Of a stretch of 64,000 nt of DNA, positions 28,031-39,874 are shown one piece after another. A program made the position numbers and the translations under genes. Numbering within the stretch: the first letter of the stretch is position 1; every line of letters starts with the position of its first letter. The stretch is from contig NC_014010.1 in the NCBI RefSeq assembly GCF_000024465.1, positions 2,579,001 through 2,643,000 of the forward strand, in the 5' to 3' direction. Under the pieces are notes generated by a model. That model was not told the DNA's origin. It saw only the letters and a program-made list of their open reading frames with translations, and ran no database searches. Source of the DNA: Candidatus Puniceispirillum marinum IMCC1322 (GTDB taxonomy: Bacteria > Pseudomonadota > Alphaproteobacteria > Puniceispirillales > Puniceispirillaceae).

Positions 28031-28330
28031 TTAGTATGAATGTGCCAATTTTACGTTATTTGAAAAAAAATGGGGATAACGGACGGGTTTGCGTAAAAAG
28101 CGCTTGACCCATCCACCCTCAAAAACATAGTATCCGCCAACCTTTTAGACCTTGGTGGTGGTTCACTCTGCTGAATGCAGTAGTCGTACCAGACGCAGGG
28201 CCTGTATATTAGGTGACGAAAATTCCTCCGTTAGCGGAGATTAAACCGAGGGTTTTGCTCTGATTATCAGGGGAAATTCCCTCTGTTGCACGTTTTGTGC
28301 GTATTTGGTCGAGACAAAGAAGGGGCAGTA
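28031..28330 (+). other. rpoC-rpsL intergenic leader
   Basis: 300 bases without a gene. Holds the promoter at 28104-28133 and then a roughly 190-base leader with small hairpins (CTCCG-TTAG-CGGAG near 28226; GCAC-GTTTT-GTGC near 28288). Possibly the target of ribosomal-protein autoregulation; not recognised as a known element. Confidence 0.45.
28104..28133 (+). promoter_or_regulatory. Promoter of the rpsL-rpsG-fusA-tuf operon
   Basis: TTGACC (28104-28109), 18-base spacer, TAGTAT (28128-28133). Placed about 200 bases before rpsL. Confidence 0.55.
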
Positions 28331-28702
28331 ATGCCAACGATTAACCAGTTGATCCGTCACGGGCGCAAGCGTCCTGTTGAACGTACTAAAGTTCCGGCAA
28401 TGGAAGCATGTCCACAAAAGCGTGGTGTATGCACCAGAGTCTATACAACAACACCTAAGAAGCCGAACTCAGCGCTTCGTAAGGTTGCACGTGTGCGCCT
28501 GACGAACGGGTTTGAGGTTTCCAGCTATATTCCTGGCGAAGGTCACAATCTGCAAGAGCACTCAGTTGTGCTTATTCGGGGCGGCCGCGTAAAGGATTTG
28601 CCTGGTGTTCGCTATCACATCATTCGCGGTACTTTGGACACCCAAGGCGTGTCTGATCGTCGTCAGCGTCGTTCGAAATACGGCGCTAAGCGTCCTAAGT
28701 AA
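28331..28702 (+). CDS. rpsL: 30S ribosomal protein S12
   Basis: 123 residues from ATG 28331 (AAGGGGCAG site). The decoding-site loops [16 protein letters not shown] (Lys43 streptomycin site, Lys present) and [10 protein letters not shown] (Pro/Lys88 region) are intact, so no known streptomycin-resistance change is seen. Frame extends upstream to 28286 without conserved sequence. Confidence 0.97.
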   Translation: MPTINQLIRHGRKRPVERTKVPAMEACPQKRGVCTRVYTTTPKKPNSALRKVARVRLTNGFEVSSYIPGEGHNLQEHSVVLIRGGRVKDLPGVRYHIIRGTLDTQGVSDRRQRRSKYGAKRPK

Positions 28703-29185
<483 letters not shown>

Positions 29186-29207
29186 GCCTGAAAGCAGGAG
29201 CAATAGC

Positions 29208-31346
29208 ATGTCACGTGAATATCCTTTAGAGCGTTACCGTAATTTTGGCATCATGGCTCATATCGATGCAGGTAAGACGACTGCAACTGAACGTATTCTG
29301 TATTACACAGGTCGTTCACACAAAATTGGTGAAGTCCATGATGGTAACGCCACAATGGACTGGATGGAACAAGAGCAGGAGCGCGGCATAACAATCACGT
29401 CTGCGGCTACAACCTGTATGTGGTTCCGGACAAATGATGGTGAAACCCCATCAGGTGAGTATGGTTCGACTGAGGAAGAAGCTAAATTCCGCTTCAACAT
29501 CATCGATACACCAGGTCACGTTGACTTTACGATCGAAGTTGAGCGTTCATTGGCGGTTCTTGACGGTGCTGTTTGTGTGCTTGATGCAAATGCTGGTGTT
29601 GAGCCGCAGACAGAAACAGTCTGGCGGCAGGCTGACCGTTATTCGGTTCCGCGTATCGTCTTTGTGAATAAGATGGACAAGACAGGCGCAGATTTCTTTA
29701 ACTGCGTTGATATGATCCGTGACCGTACAGGTGCGGTACCTTTGCCAGTTCAGATGCCAATCGGTGCTGAAACTGAGCTTGAAGGTCTTATCAATCTTGT
29801 CACGATGAAAGAATGGGTCTGGGATTCAGAAGATCTTGGCGCAACATGGACAGTAAAAGACATTCGCCCTGAATTGGCTGAAAAAGCTGCTGAAATGCGC
29901 GCTTATCTGATCGAGATTGCAGTTGAGCAGGACGATGTGGCTATGGAAGCCTTCCTTGAAGGTGAAGAGCCTGATGAAGCGACATTGCAGCGTTTGATCC
30001 GTCTTGGGACTTTGAATATGTCTTTTGTGCCTGTGCTATGTGGATCGGCGTTCAAGAATAAAGGTGTTCAGCCGATGTTGAACGCTGTTATCGATTATCT
30101 GCCGGGTCCTTTAGATGTGCCAGCCTATAAAGGCTTTGCACCTGGTGACGTAACTGAAACACGTGACATTGAACGCAGCGCAGATGACTCTGCTCCGCTT
30201 TCGGGTCTGGCCTTTAAAATCATGAATGATCCGTTTGTTGGTTCGCTGACTTTCGTTCGTATCTATTCTGGTACGCTTAACAAAGGCGATAGCATCCTCA
30301 ACTCTACTAAAGGCAAGCGTGAGCGCGTTGGTAGAATGATGTTGATGCATTCAAACAACCGTGAAGAAATCGATGTGGCTTACGCAGGCGATATTGTTGC
30401 GCTTGCCGGCATGAAAGAAAGCACGACTGGCGACACATTATGTGACAACGTAAAGCCAGTTGTTCTTGAAACAATGACATTCCCCGATCCGGTTATTGAA
30501 ATCGCGGTCGAGCCAAAGTCAAAGAATGATCAGGAAAAAATGTCCACAGGGCTTCAGCGTCTAGCGGCAGAAGATCCATCATTCCAGGTGACAACTGACA
30601 TTGAGTCAGGCCAGACTATCATGCGGGGTATGGGTGAACTTCACCTTGATATCCTTGTTGACCGTCTGAAGCGTGAATTCAAGGTTGAGGCAAATATTGG
30701 TGCGCCGCAGGTGGCGTATCGTGAAACCATCACCAAGGAAGTTGACATTGATTACACCCACAAGAAACAGTCGGGTGGTACAGGTCAGTTTGCGCGCGTG
30801 AAGATCAAGTTTGCGCCGCTAGCTGAAGGAAACTTCGAATTCACCAACAAAGTTGTTGGCGGTAACGTGCCAAAGGAATTTATTCCAGGCGTTGAAAAGG
30901 GTATCGTCATGGCCAAGGAAACCGGCACAATCGCTGGCTTCCCGGTAATCGACTTTTCTGCCGAACTTTATGACGGCGCCAGCCATGATGTTGACTCATC
31001 TGTTTTGGCCTTTGAAATTGCGGGTCGTGCGGCATTCCGTGAGGCGATGCAAAAAGCAGGCGCTAAATTGCTTGAGCCGGTTATGCGTGTCGAAGTTATC
31101 ACTCCTGAAGAATATATGGGTGATATCATTGGTGACCTGAACAGCCGCCGTGGTAATGTTGGCGGTATGGATCAACGTGGTAATGCCCGTGCGATCGATG
31201 CGATGGTGCCTTTGGCCAATATGTTTGGTTATATCAACACCTTACGTTCGATGAGCCAGGGTCGCGCCCAGTATTCAATGCAATTCGACCATTATGAACA
31301 AGTGCCTCAAGCGGTTGCGGATGAAGTCCGCGCCAAATTGGCCTAA
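29208..31346 (+). CDS. fusA: Elongation factor G
   Basis: 712 residues. GTPase motifs [17 protein letters not shown] and NKMD, then domains II-V with [14 protein letters not shown] and the C-terminal [11 protein letters not shown]. Compared with enteric EF-G it has an acidic insertion of about 11 residues just before the DTPGHVDF motif (after the FW-type segment, reading [19 protein letters not shown]). EF-G drives translocation and recycling. GCAGGAGC site before ATG 29208; longer frame to 29127 overlaps rpsG and is not used. Confidence 0.97.
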   Translation: MSREYPLERYRNFGIMAHIDAGKTTATERILYYTGRSHKIGEVHDGNATMDWMEQEQERGITITSAATTCMWFRTNDGETPSGEYGSTEEEAKFRFNIIDTPGHVDFTIEVERSLAVLDGAVCVLDANAGVEPQTETVWRQADRYSVPRIVFVNKMDKTGADFFNCVDMIRDRTGAVPLPVQMPIGAETELEGLINLVTMKEWVWDSEDLGATWTVKDIRPELAEKAAEMRAYLIEIAVEQDDVAMEAFLEGEEPDEATLQRLIRLGTLNMSFVPVLCGSAFKNKGVQPMLNAVIDYLPGPLDVPAYKGFAPGDVTETRDIERSADDSAPLSGLAFKIMNDPFVGSLTFVRIYSGTLNKGDSILNSTKGKRERVGRMMLMHSNNREEIDVAYAGDIVALAGMKESTTGDTLCDNVKPVVLETMTFPDPVIEIAVEPKSKNDQEKMSTGLQRLAAEDPSFQVTTDIESGQTIMRGMGELHLDILVDRLKREFKVEANIGAPQVAYRETITKEVDIDYTHKKQSGGTGQFARVKIKFAPLAEGNFEFTNKVVGGNVPKEFIPGVEKGIVMAKETGTIAGFPVIDFSAELYDGASHDVDSSVLAFEIAGRAAFREAMQKAGAKLLEPVMRVEVITPEEYMGDIIGDLNSRRGNVGGMDQRGNARAIDAMVPLANMFGYINTLRSMSQGRAQYSMQFDHYEQVPQAVADEVRAKLA

Positions 31347-31376
31347 CTGAAATCTTAAGAATAGGAGACCATAGAT

Positions 31377-32567
31377 ATGTCTAAGGAAAAGTTTGATCGT
31401 TCCAAGCCACATTGTAACATCGGAACGATTGGTCACGTTGACCATGGTAAGACGACATTGACAGCAGCGATCACCAAGGTGATGGCGGAAGCTGGCGGCG
31501 CAGAGTTTCAGGATTACGACCAGATTGACAAGGCGCCTGAAGAGCGTGCGCGTGGTATCACCATTTCGACAGCGCATGTTGAATATGAGACAGAGCAGCG
31601 TCATTACGCGCATGTTGATTGCCCGGGTCACGCCGATTATGTGAAGAACATGATCACTGGTGCGGCGCAGATGGATGGTGCGATTTTGGTTGTATCAGCG
31701 GCTGATGGCCCGATGCCACAGACCCGCGAGCACATTTTGCTGGCGCGTCAGGTTGGTGTGCCGGCTTTGTGCGTATTCATGAACAAGGTTGATCAGGTTG
31801 ACGATGAAGAGTTGCTTGAGCTTGTTGAGATGGAAATCCGCGAATTGCTGTCATCATACGAATTTCCGGGCGACGATATTCCGATTGTCAAAGGTTCGGC
31901 ATTGACCGCACTTGAGGGTGGTGATGATACGATTGGTTCTGGTGCGATCAAGGAATTGATGGCGGCGGTTGATGCGTATATTCCCCAGCCAGAGCGTCCG
32001 AAGGATCAGCCATTCCTGATGCCGATTGAGGATGTGTTCTCGATTTCGGGTCGTGGTACGGTTGTGACCGGACGTATTGAGCGCGGCATTGTGAATGTTG
32101 GCGAAGAGATCGAGATTGTTGGTCTGAAAGACACACAAAAGACAACCTGTACGGGTGTTGAGATGTTCCGCAAGCTGCTTGATCAGGGTGAAGCTGGCGA
32201 TAATGTTGGTGTGTTGCTTCGTGGTACCAAGCGTGAGGAAGTTGAGCGTGGTCAGGTTCTTTGTGCGCCTGGTTCAATCTCACCACATACCGAGTTCAAG
32301 GCCGAGGCTTATATCCTGACCAAGGATGAGGGTGGTCGTCATACGCCGTTCTTCTCTAACTATCGTCCACAGTTCTATTTCCGGACGACGGATGTGACTG
32401 GTTCGGTTGAATTGCCATCAGGCACCGAAATGGTGATGCCAGGTGATAATATTGCGATGACCGTGACCTTGATCGCGCCGATTGCGATGGATGAAGGCTT
32501 GCGCTTTGCGATCCGCGAAGGTGGCCGCACCGTGGGTGCTGGTGTCGTCGCAACAGTGGTAAAATAA
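31377..32567 (+). CDS. tuf: Elongation factor Tu, copy 2
   Basis: 396 residues identical in protein sequence to copy 1 (11924-13114). Three silent base differences were found by eye. This copy has the standard place in the str operon, 30 bases after fusA, with a GGAG site. Flanks outside the coding region are unrelated to copy 1. Confidence 0.97.
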   Translation: MSKEKFDRSKPHCNIGTIGHVDHGKTTLTAAITKVMAEAGGAEFQDYDQIDKAPEERARGITISTAHVEYETEQRHYAHVDCPGHADYVKNMITGAAQMDGAILVVSAADGPMPQTREHILLARQVGVPALCVFMNKVDQVDDEELLELVEMEIRELLSSYEFPGDDIPIVKGSALTALEGGDDTIGSGAIKELMAAVDAYIPQPERPKDQPFLMPIEDVFSISGRGTVVTGRIERGIVNVGEEIEIVGLKDTQKTTCTGVEMFRKLLDQGEAGDNVGVLLRGTKREEVERGQVLCAPGSISPHTEFKAEAYILTKDEGGRHTPFFSNYRPQFYFRTTDVTGSVELPSGTEMVMPGDNIAMTVTLIAPIAMDEGLRFAIREGGRTVGAGVVATVVK

Positions 32568-32579
32568 TTATACTTATTC

Positions 32580-32600
32580 AGGGGGGCGTTTTGCTCCCCT
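32580..32600 (+). terminator. Weak terminator-like hairpin after tuf copy 2
   Basis: AGGGGGGC, loop GTTTT, GCTCCCCT, then TTATT. Weak T-run, so probably partial termination or a processing site before the S10 operon. Confidence 0.5.
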
Positions 32601-32628
32601 TTATTGATTACTAACGAGGTAGAACAAT

Positions 32629-32937
32629 ATGGAAACCCAGAACATCCGAATCAGGTTGAAAGCGTTCGACCACCGTATTCTTGACCAGTCCACGACCGAA
32701 ATCGTGAATACGGCTAAGCGTACAGGTGCGGAAGTTCGCGGGCCAATTCCGTTGCCGACTAATTTGCGTCGGATGACAGTCCTGCGTTCACCTCATATTG
32801 ACAAGAAAAGTCGTGAACAGTTTGAAATGCGTACGCATAAGAGACTGCTCGATATTGTTGACCCGACACCACAAACCGTTGACGCGCTGATGAAGCTCGA
32901 TCTGGCGGCTGGTGTCGATGTTGAGATTAAGCTCTAG
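32629..32937 (+). CDS. rpsJ: 30S ribosomal protein S10 (NusE)
   Basis: 102 residues. [17 protein letters not shown] start and the loop [14 protein letters not shown] are standard. Also a component of antitermination complexes with NusB. ATG 32629 with AACGAGGTAGAA. First gene of the S10 operon. Confidence 0.97.
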   Translation: METQNIRIRLKAFDHRILDQSTTEIVNTAKRTGAEVRGPIPLPTNLRRMTVLRSPHIDKKSREQFEMRTHKRLLDIVDPTPQTVDALMKLDLAAGVDVEIKL

Positions 32938-32952
32938 GGAAGGGGCAGAATT

Positions 32953-33780
32953 ATGCGTAGCGGCATCATCGCACGTAAATTGGGAATGACCCGTGTCTTT
33001 AACGAAGCTGGCCATCATGTGCCAGTGACAGTTCTAAAGATGGACGATGTTCAGGTTGTTTCTGTGCGTAACAAACAAGTAGATGGTTATACTGCGGTTC
33101 AGCTTGGAGCAGGCATGGCGAAAGCCAAGAACGTTTCCAAGCCAATGCGTGGTCACTTTGCCAAGGCAAATGTGTTGCCAAAGTCAAAGCTTGTCGAGTT
33201 TCGGGTCAGTGATGATGCGGTTCTTGATGTGGGTGCGACATTGGTGCCAAGCCATTTCGTGGCTGGTCAGAAAGTTGACGTTGTCGGCACCACTCAGGGT
33301 AAGGGTTTTGCAGGCGCGATGAAGCGGCATAATTTTGCCGGTTTACGGGCTTCGCATGGTGTATCGATCTCGCATCGTTCGCATGGTTCTACTGGCCAGT
33401 GTCAGGATCCGGGCAAGGTCTTCAAAGGCAAGAAAATGGCCGGCCATATGGGTGCAGTGCGCAACACAACCCAGAATATTGAGGTTGTCGCGGTTGATGA
33501 TGAAGAAGGTGTCGTATTGTTATGCGGTGCTGTTCCCGGTCCGAAGAATGGCTGGGTATTGATCAGCGACGCGATTAAGGCAAAGCCGTTTGATGGTGTG
33601 CCATTCCCGGCAGGGTTGCTGAGCGATGCGCCAGCCGCCCCAACCGCCGTTGAGGATGCTTCACCAGCAGACGCGCCAGCCGAGGCCGACGTCCCAGCAC
33701 AGGACGCCGCACCAGCCGAAGATACAGCTGTTGAAGCACCTGCTGAAACATCTGCTGATGCTGAAGCCGAGAAGGAATAG
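32953..33780 (+). CDS. rplC: 50S ribosomal protein L3 with a long Ala/Pro/Glu tail
   Basis: 275 residues. Core L3 is complete by about residue 220: [17 protein letters not shown] start, and the methylated-Gln region [20 protein letters not shown]. The last 55 residues are a low-complexity acidic tail of Ala, Pro, Glu and Asp, absent from most L3 proteins (about 210 residues). It would extend from the ribosome surface. GAAGGGG site. The next gene, rplD, starts just 5 bases after its stop. Confidence 0.95.
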   Translation: MRSGIIARKLGMTRVFNEAGHHVPVTVLKMDDVQVVSVRNKQVDGYTAVQLGAGMAKAKNVSKPMRGHFAKANVLPKSKLVEFRVSDDAVLDVGATLVPSHFVAGQKVDVVGTTQGKGFAGAMKRHNFAGLRASHGVSISHRSHGSTGQCQDPGKVFKGKKMAGHMGAVRNTTQNIEVVAVDDEEGVVLLCGAVPGPKNGWVLISDAIKAKPFDGVPFPAGLLSDAPAAPTAVEDASPADAPAEADVPAQDAAPAEDTAVEAPAETSADAEAEKE

Positions 33781-33784
33781 CAAG

Positions 33785-34402
33785 ATGAAGTTGAATGTGA
33801 AAACACTCGATAACAAAGCTGCTGGTGATATCACCGTGGATGACACTGTATTTGCAGTGGCGCCGCGCGCTGACTTGCTCGCCCGCGTTGTTAAATGGCA
33901 GTTGGCCAAGCGCCGCGCTGGTTCGCACAAGGTTAAGAGCCGGTCCGAAGTGGCCCGTACAACTGCCAAGATGTTCCGTCAAAAGGGCACAGGTCGCGCC
34001 CGTCATGGTGCCGCTTCGGTGGTTCAGTTCCGTGGTGGTGGCGTTGTGCACGGTCCGGTTGTTCGTGATCATGGTCATGCCTTGCCAAAAAAGGTACGCC
34101 GTGCAGGTCTGCGTTCGGCTTTGTCTAGCAAGGCATCTGAAGGCAAGCTAATCGTTCTCGATAAGCTGGTCAGCAAGGGTAAAACCGCTGCATTGCGTGC
34201 GCAATTGTCAAAGCTGGGTGCTGAAAACGCGCTGATCATTGGCGGTGAAGAGCTGGATGCCGGTTTTGTAAATGCGGCGAGTAACATCCCGCTTGTCGAT
34301 GTACTGCCGCAGCAAGGCATCAATGTGTATGACATTCTGCGTCGTGACGTTCTTATTCTTTCGAAAGACGCGGCGGCCCATCTTGAGGAGCGCTTGAAAT
34401 GA
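33785..34402 (+). CDS. rplD: 50S ribosomal protein L4
   Basis: 205 residues. Extended loop [19 protein letters not shown] and KGTGRARHG reach into the exit tunnel. In enteric bacteria L4 represses the S10 operon by attenuation. Its stop overlaps the start of rplW by 4 bases (ATGA). Confidence 0.97.
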   Translation: MKLNVKTLDNKAAGDITVDDTVFAVAPRADLLARVVKWQLAKRRAGSHKVKSRSEVARTTAKMFRQKGTGRARHGAASVVQFRGGGVVHGPVVRDHGHALPKKVRRAGLRSALSSKASEGKLIVLDKLVSKGKTAALRAQLSKLGAENALIIGGEELDAGFVNAASNIPLVDVLPQQGINVYDILRRDVLILSKDAAAHLEERLK

Positions 34403-34725
34403 GTATCCGTGCACGTAAACCAGAAAAAGTGACATTAAGCCGTGCGGCTGCCTATGACACCATTCTACGCCCGATCATCACCGAAAAAGCAACACAGGCC
34501 AGCGAAAATGGTCAGGTGACATTTGCAGTGCCGTTGTCGGCTACCAAGCCGGAAATCAAGGCAGCTGTCGAAATGCTGTTTGACGTCAATGTAACCGCGG
34601 TAAATACAATCCTGCTTAAAGGTAAAAGCAAGATGTTCAAGGGCCGTCCGGGTCGCCGCTCAGACATGAAAAAGGCAATGGTAACATTGGCCGAGGGTCA
34701 GAATATTGACCTGATGGGAGTCTAG
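34399..34725 (+). CDS. rplW: 50S ribosomal protein L23
   Basis: 108 residues. [16 protein letters not shown] is the signature; it lies at the tunnel exit and docks SRP and trigger factor. Overlaps rplD by 4 bases. The N-terminal extension of about 14 residues is somewhat longer than usual. Confidence 0.96.
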   Translation: MSIRARKPEKVTLSRAAAYDTILRPIITEKATQASENGQVTFAVPLSATKPEIKAAVEMLFDVNVTAVNTILLKGKSKMFKGRPGRRSDMKKAMVTLAEGQNIDLMGV

Positions 34726-34728
34726 ACA

Positions 34729-35553
34729 ATGGCTTTGAAGAAGTTTAATCCAACCACACCTAGCCAGCGGAACCTTGTTCTGGTCGATAAATCTGACCTT
34801 TACAAAGGCAAGCCAGTTAAAAAGCTGACTGTTGGTTTGTCAAAGACAGGTGGTCGTAATAATTCGGGTCACGTGACGTCCTGGCAAAAAGGTGGCGGTC
34901 ATAAACGCCGCTATCGCATGGTTGATTTCAAGCGCACCAAAACAGGCGTTATGGCGACAGTTGAGCGTCTTGAATATGATCCTAACCGTACGGCCTTTAT
35001 TGCTCTTATCACTTATGATGATGGCGAACAAAGCTACATTCTGGCACCACAGCGTCTGTCTGTTGGTGACAAGGTCAGCTCGGGCATAGGTTCTGATATC
35101 AAGCCTGGTAATGCGTTGCCGCTTGCAAATATCCCGGTTGGTACATTGGTTCACAATGTCGAGCTAAAGCCTGGTAAGGGTGGTCAGCTTGCACGTTCGG
35201 CTGGTACTTATATCCAGCTGGTTGGTCGTGATCGCGGCTATGCTATTTTGCGCCTGACATCTGGTGAGGTTCGCCTTGTTCGCTCAGAGTGCATGGCGTC
35301 AATCGGTGCGGTATCAAATCCGGATCAACAGAATATCAAAATTGGTAAAGCTGGCCGTAACCGCTGGCTTGGACGTCGCCCCCATGTACGTGGTGTCGTC
35401 ATGAACCCGATCGATCACCCGCATGGTGGTGGTGAGGGTCGTACGTCAGGTGGTCGCCATCCGGTAACACCTTGGGGTAAGCCAACTAAAGGTAAGCGTA
35501 CTCGTTCTAACAAGAAGACTGACCGCCTGATCGTGCGGCGTCGCAAGCCATAA
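34729..35553 (+). CDS. rplB: 50S ribosomal protein L2
   Basis: 274 residues. [20 protein letters not shown] and the C-terminal [20 protein letters not shown], with the conserved peptidyl-transferase-proximal His, are intact. Three-base gap from rplW. Confidence 0.98.
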   Translation: MALKKFNPTTPSQRNLVLVDKSDLYKGKPVKKLTVGLSKTGGRNNSGHVTSWQKGGGHKRRYRMVDFKRTKTGVMATVERLEYDPNRTAFIALITYDDGEQSYILAPQRLSVGDKVSSGIGSDIKPGNALPLANIPVGTLVHNVELKPGKGGQLARSAGTYIQLVGRDRGYAILRLTSGEVRLVRSECMASIGAVSNPDQQNIKIGKAGRNRWLGRRPHVRGVVMNPIDHPHGGGEGRTSGGRHPVTPWGKPTKGKRTRSNKKTDRLIVRRRKP

Positions 35554-35569
35554 GGGTTTTTTGATAGTC

Positions 35570-35845
35570 ATGGCACGTTCAGTTTGGAAAGGTCCGTTTG
35601 TTGACGGACATCTTTTGAAGAAGGCAGACAAGGTTCGCGAATCTGGTCGTAATGAAGTCATCAAGACTTGGTCACGCCGTTCAACCATCCTGCCACAATT
35701 CGTTGGTTTGACCTTCGGAGTGCATAACGGAAACAAATTCATTCCGGTATCTGTCTCTGAAGAAATGGTCGGGCATAAATTTGGTGAATTTTCACCAACC
35801 CGCACCTATTACGGTCACGCCGCCGACAAGAAATCAAAGCGTTAG
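35570..35845 (+). CDS. rpsS: 30S ribosomal protein S19
   Basis: 91 residues from ATG 35570. [18 protein letters not shown] and the [17 protein letters not shown] end are standard. A TTG at 35561 is in frame but the family starts at [10 protein letters not shown]. Confidence 0.97.
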   Translation: MARSVWKGPFVDGHLLKKADKVRESGRNEVIKTWSRRSTILPQFVGLTFGVHNGNKFIPVSVSEEMVGHKFGEFSPTRTYYGHAADKKSKR

Positions 35846-35854
35846 GGGCTCACG

Positions 35855-36232
35855 ATGGGTAAGCAAGCAAAACCAAGAGTTCTGGCTGATAGCGAAGCCA
35901 AAACGGTTGTCCGCAATATTCGAGTCAGCCCGCAAAAGCTGAATCTAGTAGCGACTATGATCCGGGGTATGGATGTGAACAAGGCGATTGCAACCTTGAC
36001 CTTTTCGCGGCGCCGGATTTCTAACGACGTTGAAAAAGCTTTGCAGTCAGCTATCGCAAATGCGGAAAACAACCATTCACTGGATGTTGATCGTCTTTAC
36101 GTCAAAGAAGCACATGTTGGCAAAGGTCTGGTGATGAAGCGGTTTAAGGCACGCGCACGCGGTCGCGGGGCACGTATCTTAAAGCCATATTCACATCTGA
36201 CGATTATTGTCGGTGAAAGAGGAGACCAGTAG
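35855..36232 (+). CDS. rplV: 50S ribosomal protein L22
   Basis: 125 residues. [20 protein letters not shown] and the tunnel hairpin [19 protein letters not shown] are present; the hairpin is where macrolide-resistance changes occur and looks ordinary. Stop directly abuts the rpsC start. Confidence 0.97.
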   Translation: MGKQAKPRVLADSEAKTVVRNIRVSPQKLNLVATMIRGMDVNKAIATLTFSRRRISNDVEKALQSAIANAENNHSLDVDRLYVKEAHVGKGLVMKRFKARARGRGARILKPYSHLTIIVGERGDQ

Positions 36233-36928
36233 ATGGGTCAGAAAGTTAAGCCAATTGGTCTGCGTGTTGGTATCAACCGCACATGGGACTCACGCTGGTA
36301 TGCTGGTCGTAATTACGGCACATTGCTGCATGAAGATATCAAACTTCGCGAATATCTGATGGAACGCCTAAAGCAGGCCGCTATCAGCCGCGTTGTTATC
36401 GAGCGCCCTGCTGGTCGCGCACGTGTCACAATTCATGCGGGTCGCCCTGGTCTGATCATCGGTAAAAAGGGTCAGGATATCGAAAAGCTACGCCTTGACC
36501 TAAGTAAGCGTATTGGCGGTGAAGTTAGTTTGAATATCGTTGAGGTGCGCAAGCCCGAGATTGATGCCAAACTGGTTGCTGAAAATATCGCCCAGCAGCT
36601 TGAACGCCGTGTTGGTTTCCGTCGCGCGATGAAGCGTGCGGTTCAGTCAGCCATGCGTCTTGGTGCTTTGGGTGTGCGGATCAACTGTGCTGGCCGTTTG
36701 GGCGGTGCTGAAATTGCCCGTACAGAATGGTATCGTGAAGGGCGTGTGCCACTTCACACATTGCGCGCTGAAGTTGATTACGGTGAAGCTACTGCGTTTA
36801 CCACCTACGGTGCCTGTGGCATCAAAGTTTGGGTATTCAAGGGCGAAGTTATGGCTCATGACCCGATGGCACAAGACAAGCGCTTGGCCGAACAGCAAGC
36901 TGGCCCCGCGCCACGCGCAAACGGTTAA
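36233..36928 (+). CDS. rpsC: 30S ribosomal protein S3
   Basis: 231 residues. KH domain with [15 protein letters not shown], then the C-terminal S3 domain ([19 protein letters not shown]). At the mRNA entry channel. GAGG site inside the end of rplV. Confidence 0.97.
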   Translation: MGQKVKPIGLRVGINRTWDSRWYAGRNYGTLLHEDIKLREYLMERLKQAAISRVVIERPAGRARVTIHAGRPGLIIGKKGQDIEKLRLDLSKRIGGEVSLNIVEVRKPEIDAKLVAENIAQQLERRVGFRRAMKRAVQSAMRLGALGVRINCAGRLGGAEIARTEWYREGRVPLHTLRAEVDYGEATAFTTYGACGIKVWVFKGEVMAHDPMAQDKRLAEQQAGPAPRANG

Positions 36929-36946
36929 GACGAGGGAGATTAAGTC

Positions 36947-37366
36947 ATGCTTTCGCCAAAGCGTACCAAATTCCGCAAGGCTCACAAAGGCCGTATCCAC
37001 GGCAATGCCAAAGGTGGAACACAATTGAATTTCGGGTCTTATGGCTTGAAGGCCATGTCACCTGAGCGTGTTACAGCGCGCCAGATTGAGGCAGCCCGTC
37101 GTGCTATCACACGTCACCTGCGCCGTACTGGTCGTGTCTGGATCCGTATTTTTCCTGATGTGCCTGTATCATCAAAGCCTGCCGAAGTGCGGATGGGTAA
37201 AGGTAAAGGTTCACCCGAATTTTGGGTAGCCCGCGTAAAGCCGGGCCGCATCATGTTTGAAATTGATGGTGTTCCGTGGGAATTGGCACAAGAGGCATTC
37301 CGTCTTGCTGCCGCCAAGCTTCCGCTTGATACCAAAATTGTTCGTCGTCTCGGCGATAGCGATTAG
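36947..37366 (+). CDS. rplP: 50S ribosomal protein L16
   Basis: 139 residues. [16 protein letters not shown] start, [17 protein letters not shown]. Organises the A-site side of the 50S subunit. Confidence 0.97.
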   Translation: MLSPKRTKFRKAHKGRIHGNAKGGTQLNFGSYGLKAMSPERVTARQIEAARRAITRHLRRTGRVWIRIFPDVPVSSKPAEVRMGKGKGSPEFWVARVKPGRIMFEIDGVPWELAQEAFRLAAAKLPLDTKIVRRLGDSD

Positions 37367-37380
37367 AAAGAGGCATTAAG

Positions 37381-37596
37381 ATGGCAACCGTTAAGGCTGA
37401 AGAGCTTCGTGCTAAAACACCCGACGAGCTGAAAACCCAGCTTGTTGATCTGAAGAAAGAGCAGTTCAATCTGCGTTTCCAGATTGCTGGTGGACAGAAT
37501 GAAAACCCGGCGCGTGCACGTATTGTGCGCCGCGAAATCGCCCGCATCAAAACTGTACTTGGCCAACAAGCCAGTGCAGAAAATGCAGCTAAGTAA
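37381..37596 (+). CDS. rpmC: 50S ribosomal protein L29
   Basis: 71 residues, two helices: [17 protein letters not shown] and the conserved [26 protein letters not shown]. Tunnel exit. AAGAGGC site; 12 bases before rpsQ. Confidence 0.96.
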   Translation: MATVKAEELRAKTPDELKTQLVDLKKEQFNLRFQIAGGQNENPARARIVRREIARIKTVLGQQASAENAAK

Positions 37597-37608
37597 GGAA
37601 AGCAAGTT

Positions 37609-37854
37609 ATGCCAAAGCGTACCATGCAGGGAACCGTTGTGAGCGATAAGGCCGACAAGACTGTAACAGTGCTTGTTGAGCGTCGCATCATGCACCCGGT
37701 TTATAAAAAGATTATTACCAAGTCGAAGAAGTTTGCGGCACATGATGCTGAAAACCACTTTAAAGAGGGTGATTTTGTTCGCATCCGCGAATGTGCACCG
37801 ATTTCCAAGTCAAAGGTCTATGAAGTGATCTATGACGATGCAGCCAAAGCTTAG
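37609..37854 (+). CDS. rpsQ: 30S ribosomal protein S17
   Basis: 81 residues. [17 protein letters not shown] and [14 protein letters not shown], an OB fold that binds the 5' domain of 16S rRNA. Confidence 0.97.
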   Translation: MPKRTMQGTVVSDKADKTVTVLVERRIMHPVYKKIITKSKKFAAHDAENHFKEGDFVRIRECAPISKSKVYEVIYDDAAKA

Positions 37855-37865
37855 GGGAGACTGAC

Positions 37866-38234
37866 ATGATTCAAATGCAGTCAAATCTTGAAGTAGCCGA
37901 TAACTCTGGCGCACGCCGGGTTCAATGTATCAAGGTGCTTGGTGGTTCCGGCCGCAAAGTAGCTGGTGTTGGTGACGTGATTGTGGTGTCTGTTAAGGAA
38001 GCCATTCCGCGCGGTAAGGTCAAGAAAGGCGATGTTCATCGTGCTGTTATTGTCCGTACCGCCAAGGAAATTCGTCGTGCAGATGGCAGTGCTATCCGTT
38101 TTGACCGTAACGCAGCCGTTTTGCTCAACAAGCAGGACGAGCCGATCGGGACACGTATCTTTGGACCTGTAACACGTGAATTACGTAGCAAGAAATTCAT
38201 GAAGATTGTTTCGCTTGCGCCGGAGGTGCTGTGA
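37866..38234 (+). CDS. rplN: 50S ribosomal protein L14
   Basis: 122 residues. [20 protein letters not shown] start; [20 protein letters not shown]. Binds the subunit interface and is where RsfS acts. Its TGA overlaps the rplX ATG. Confidence 0.97.
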   Translation: MIQMQSNLEVADNSGARRVQCIKVLGGSGRKVAGVGDVIVVSVKEAIPRGKVKKGDVHRAVIVRTAKEIRRADGSAIRFDRNAAVLLNKQDEPIGTRIFGPVTRELRSKKFMKIVSLAPEVL

Positions 38235-38551
38235 TGGCTGATAAGTTCAAGATCAAAAAAGGTGACCAGGTGATCGTGATCACTGGCCGTGACAAGGGCA
38301 AAAAAGGCGAAGTTCTTGAAGTGCTTCGCGCTGAATCCCGTGTGCGCGTTCAGGGTATCAACATGGTGAAACGGCATCGTCGTCCAACCCAGAATGATGC
38401 TGGTGGCATCATTCCGATGGAAGCCCCAATGCATATTTCAAATGTCGCCCATATTGACCCAGATAACGGTGCCGCAACACGCGTCGGTTATGAAGTCAAG
38501 GATGGCAAAAAAGTTCGGATCGCTCGTCGGTCTGGTAAGGCTCTGGCATAG
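38234..38551 (+). CDS. rplX: 50S ribosomal protein L24
   Basis: 105 residues. KIKKGDQVIVITGRDKGKKG is the KOW motif. ATG 38234 overlaps the last base of the rplN stop (TGATG); a GTG one codon earlier is possible. Assembly initiator of the 50S subunit. Confidence 0.97.
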   Translation: MADKFKIKKGDQVIVITGRDKGKKGEVLEVLRAESRVRVQGINMVKRHRRPTQNDAGGIIPMEAPMHISNVAHIDPDNGAATRVGYEVKDGKKVRIARRSGKALA

Positions 38552-38576
38552 GCCAGGGTAAGGAGAGTAAGCTGAG

Positions 38577-39122
38577 ATGAAAACGCGTTTAGAAGAACAT
38601 TATCTGACGGCAGTTCGCCCGGCTCTTGTGGAAAAGTTTGGTTATAAAAATGCCATGCAAATTCCAAAGCTTGAGAAGGTCGTCATTAACATGGGTGTCG
38701 GTGAAGCCGTACGTGATTCGAAGAAAATCGATCATGCTACGCGTGAACTGGCTGCGATAACTGGTCAAAAGCCGATTGTGACACGCTCAAAGAAAGCCAA
38801 TGCGGCTTTTAAATTGCGCGAAGGTATGCCAATCGGTTGTAAAGTGACCCTGCGTCGCGAACAGATGTATGAATTCCTTGATCGCCTTGTAACAATTGCC
38901 CTGCCGCGTGTGCGTGACTTCCGTGGTCTGAATGGCAAGAGTTTCGATGGTAATGGCAATTATGCCATGGGTATCAAAGAACAAATCATTTTTCCTGAGG
39001 TTGATTACGATCAAGTTGATGAAGTCCGCGGTATGGACATCATAGTGGTCACCTCTGCCAACACGGATGACGAAGCCCGCGAATTACTCGCGAACTTTCA
39101 GTTTCCGTTCATTAAAGCTTAA
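38577..39122 (+). CDS. rplE: 50S ribosomal protein L5
   Basis: 181 residues. [20 protein letters not shown] and [20 protein letters not shown]. Binds 5S rRNA and contacts P-site tRNA. GGAGAG site. Confidence 0.97.
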   Translation: MKTRLEEHYLTAVRPALVEKFGYKNAMQIPKLEKVVINMGVGEAVRDSKKIDHATRELAAITGQKPIVTRSKKANAAFKLREGMPIGCKVTLRREQMYEFLDRLVTIALPRVRDFRGLNGKSFDGNGNYAMGIKEQIIFPEVDYDQVDEVRGMDIIVVTSANTDDEARELLANFQFPFIKA

Positions 39123-39138
39123 GGCAAAGGGGTCAGAC

Positions 39139-39444
39139 ATGGCTAAGAAAAGCGCCGTCGAAAAGAATAATAAGCGCAAGCGTATAGTCGCCTCTAAGGG
39201 TGCACGTCGCGCTGCTTTGAAGGCAATTATCAAGAATAAGGAACTGCCAATCGAAGAGCGGTTTCAGGCTGTTTTGAAGCTGGCTGAAGAGCCACGCGAC
39301 AGCGCGGCAATTCGCGTTCGCAATCGTTGTGAAATCTCAGGACGTCCTCGCGGTTATGATCGTAAATTAAGAATGTCTCGGATCGCGCTTCGTGATCTGG
39401 CCTCAATGGGTCAGGTGCCGGGTGTCGTGAAATCAAGCTGGTAA
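39139..39444 (+). CDS. rpsN: 30S ribosomal protein S14, zinc-free type
   Basis: 101 residues, the long C-minus form: the region [18 protein letters not shown] lacks the CxxC pairs of the zinc type. ATG 39139 with AAAGGGG; the frame continues upstream through rplE without meaning. Confidence 0.96.
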   Translation: MAKKSAVEKNNKRKRIVASKGARRAALKAIIKNKELPIEERFQAVLKLAEEPRDSAAIRVRNRCEISGRPRGYDRKLRMSRIALRDLASMGQVPGVVKSSW

Positions 39445-39463
39445 GACAGAGGAGATATAAAAA

Positions 39464-39862
39464 ATGTCAATGAGTGATCCTCTAGGTGATATGCTGACCC
39501 GTATTCGTAACGGTCAGAATGCACGCAAAAATGTCGTATCCAGCCCATCATCACGGTTCCGGACAAATGTTCTCGAAGTGCTGAAGCGCGAAGGTTACAT
39601 CCGTAACTATTCTAGCGTTGATGTGCGTCCTGGCATTAAGGAACTGAAGATTGAGCTGAAATATCATGAAGGTGAGCCGGTAATTTCCGAGATCAAGCGC
39701 GTGTCACGCCCTGGTCGTCGGGTCTATCATGGTCTTCGTGATCTGCCACGGGTGTATAACGGACTTGGCATTGCCATTCTGTCCACACCACGCGGTGTTC
39801 TTTCAGATAATGAGGCGCGCACAGCCAAAGTTGGCGGCGAAGTCCTCTGCCACGTATTTTAG
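39464..39862 (+). CDS. rpsH: 30S ribosomal protein S8
   Basis: 132 residues. [15 protein letters not shown] start, [13 protein letters not shown] end motif. In enteric bacteria S8 represses the spc operon near rplE. GAGGAGA site; a second ATG lies two codons on. Confidence 0.97.
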   Translation: MSMSDPLGDMLTRIRNGQNARKNVVSSPSSRFRTNVLEVLKREGYIRNYSSVDVRPGIKELKIELKYHEGEPVISEIKRVSRPGRRVYHGLRDLPRVYNGLGIAILSTPRGVLSDNEARTAKVGGEVLCHVF

Positions 39863-39874
39863 GGAGCTGTTTAG

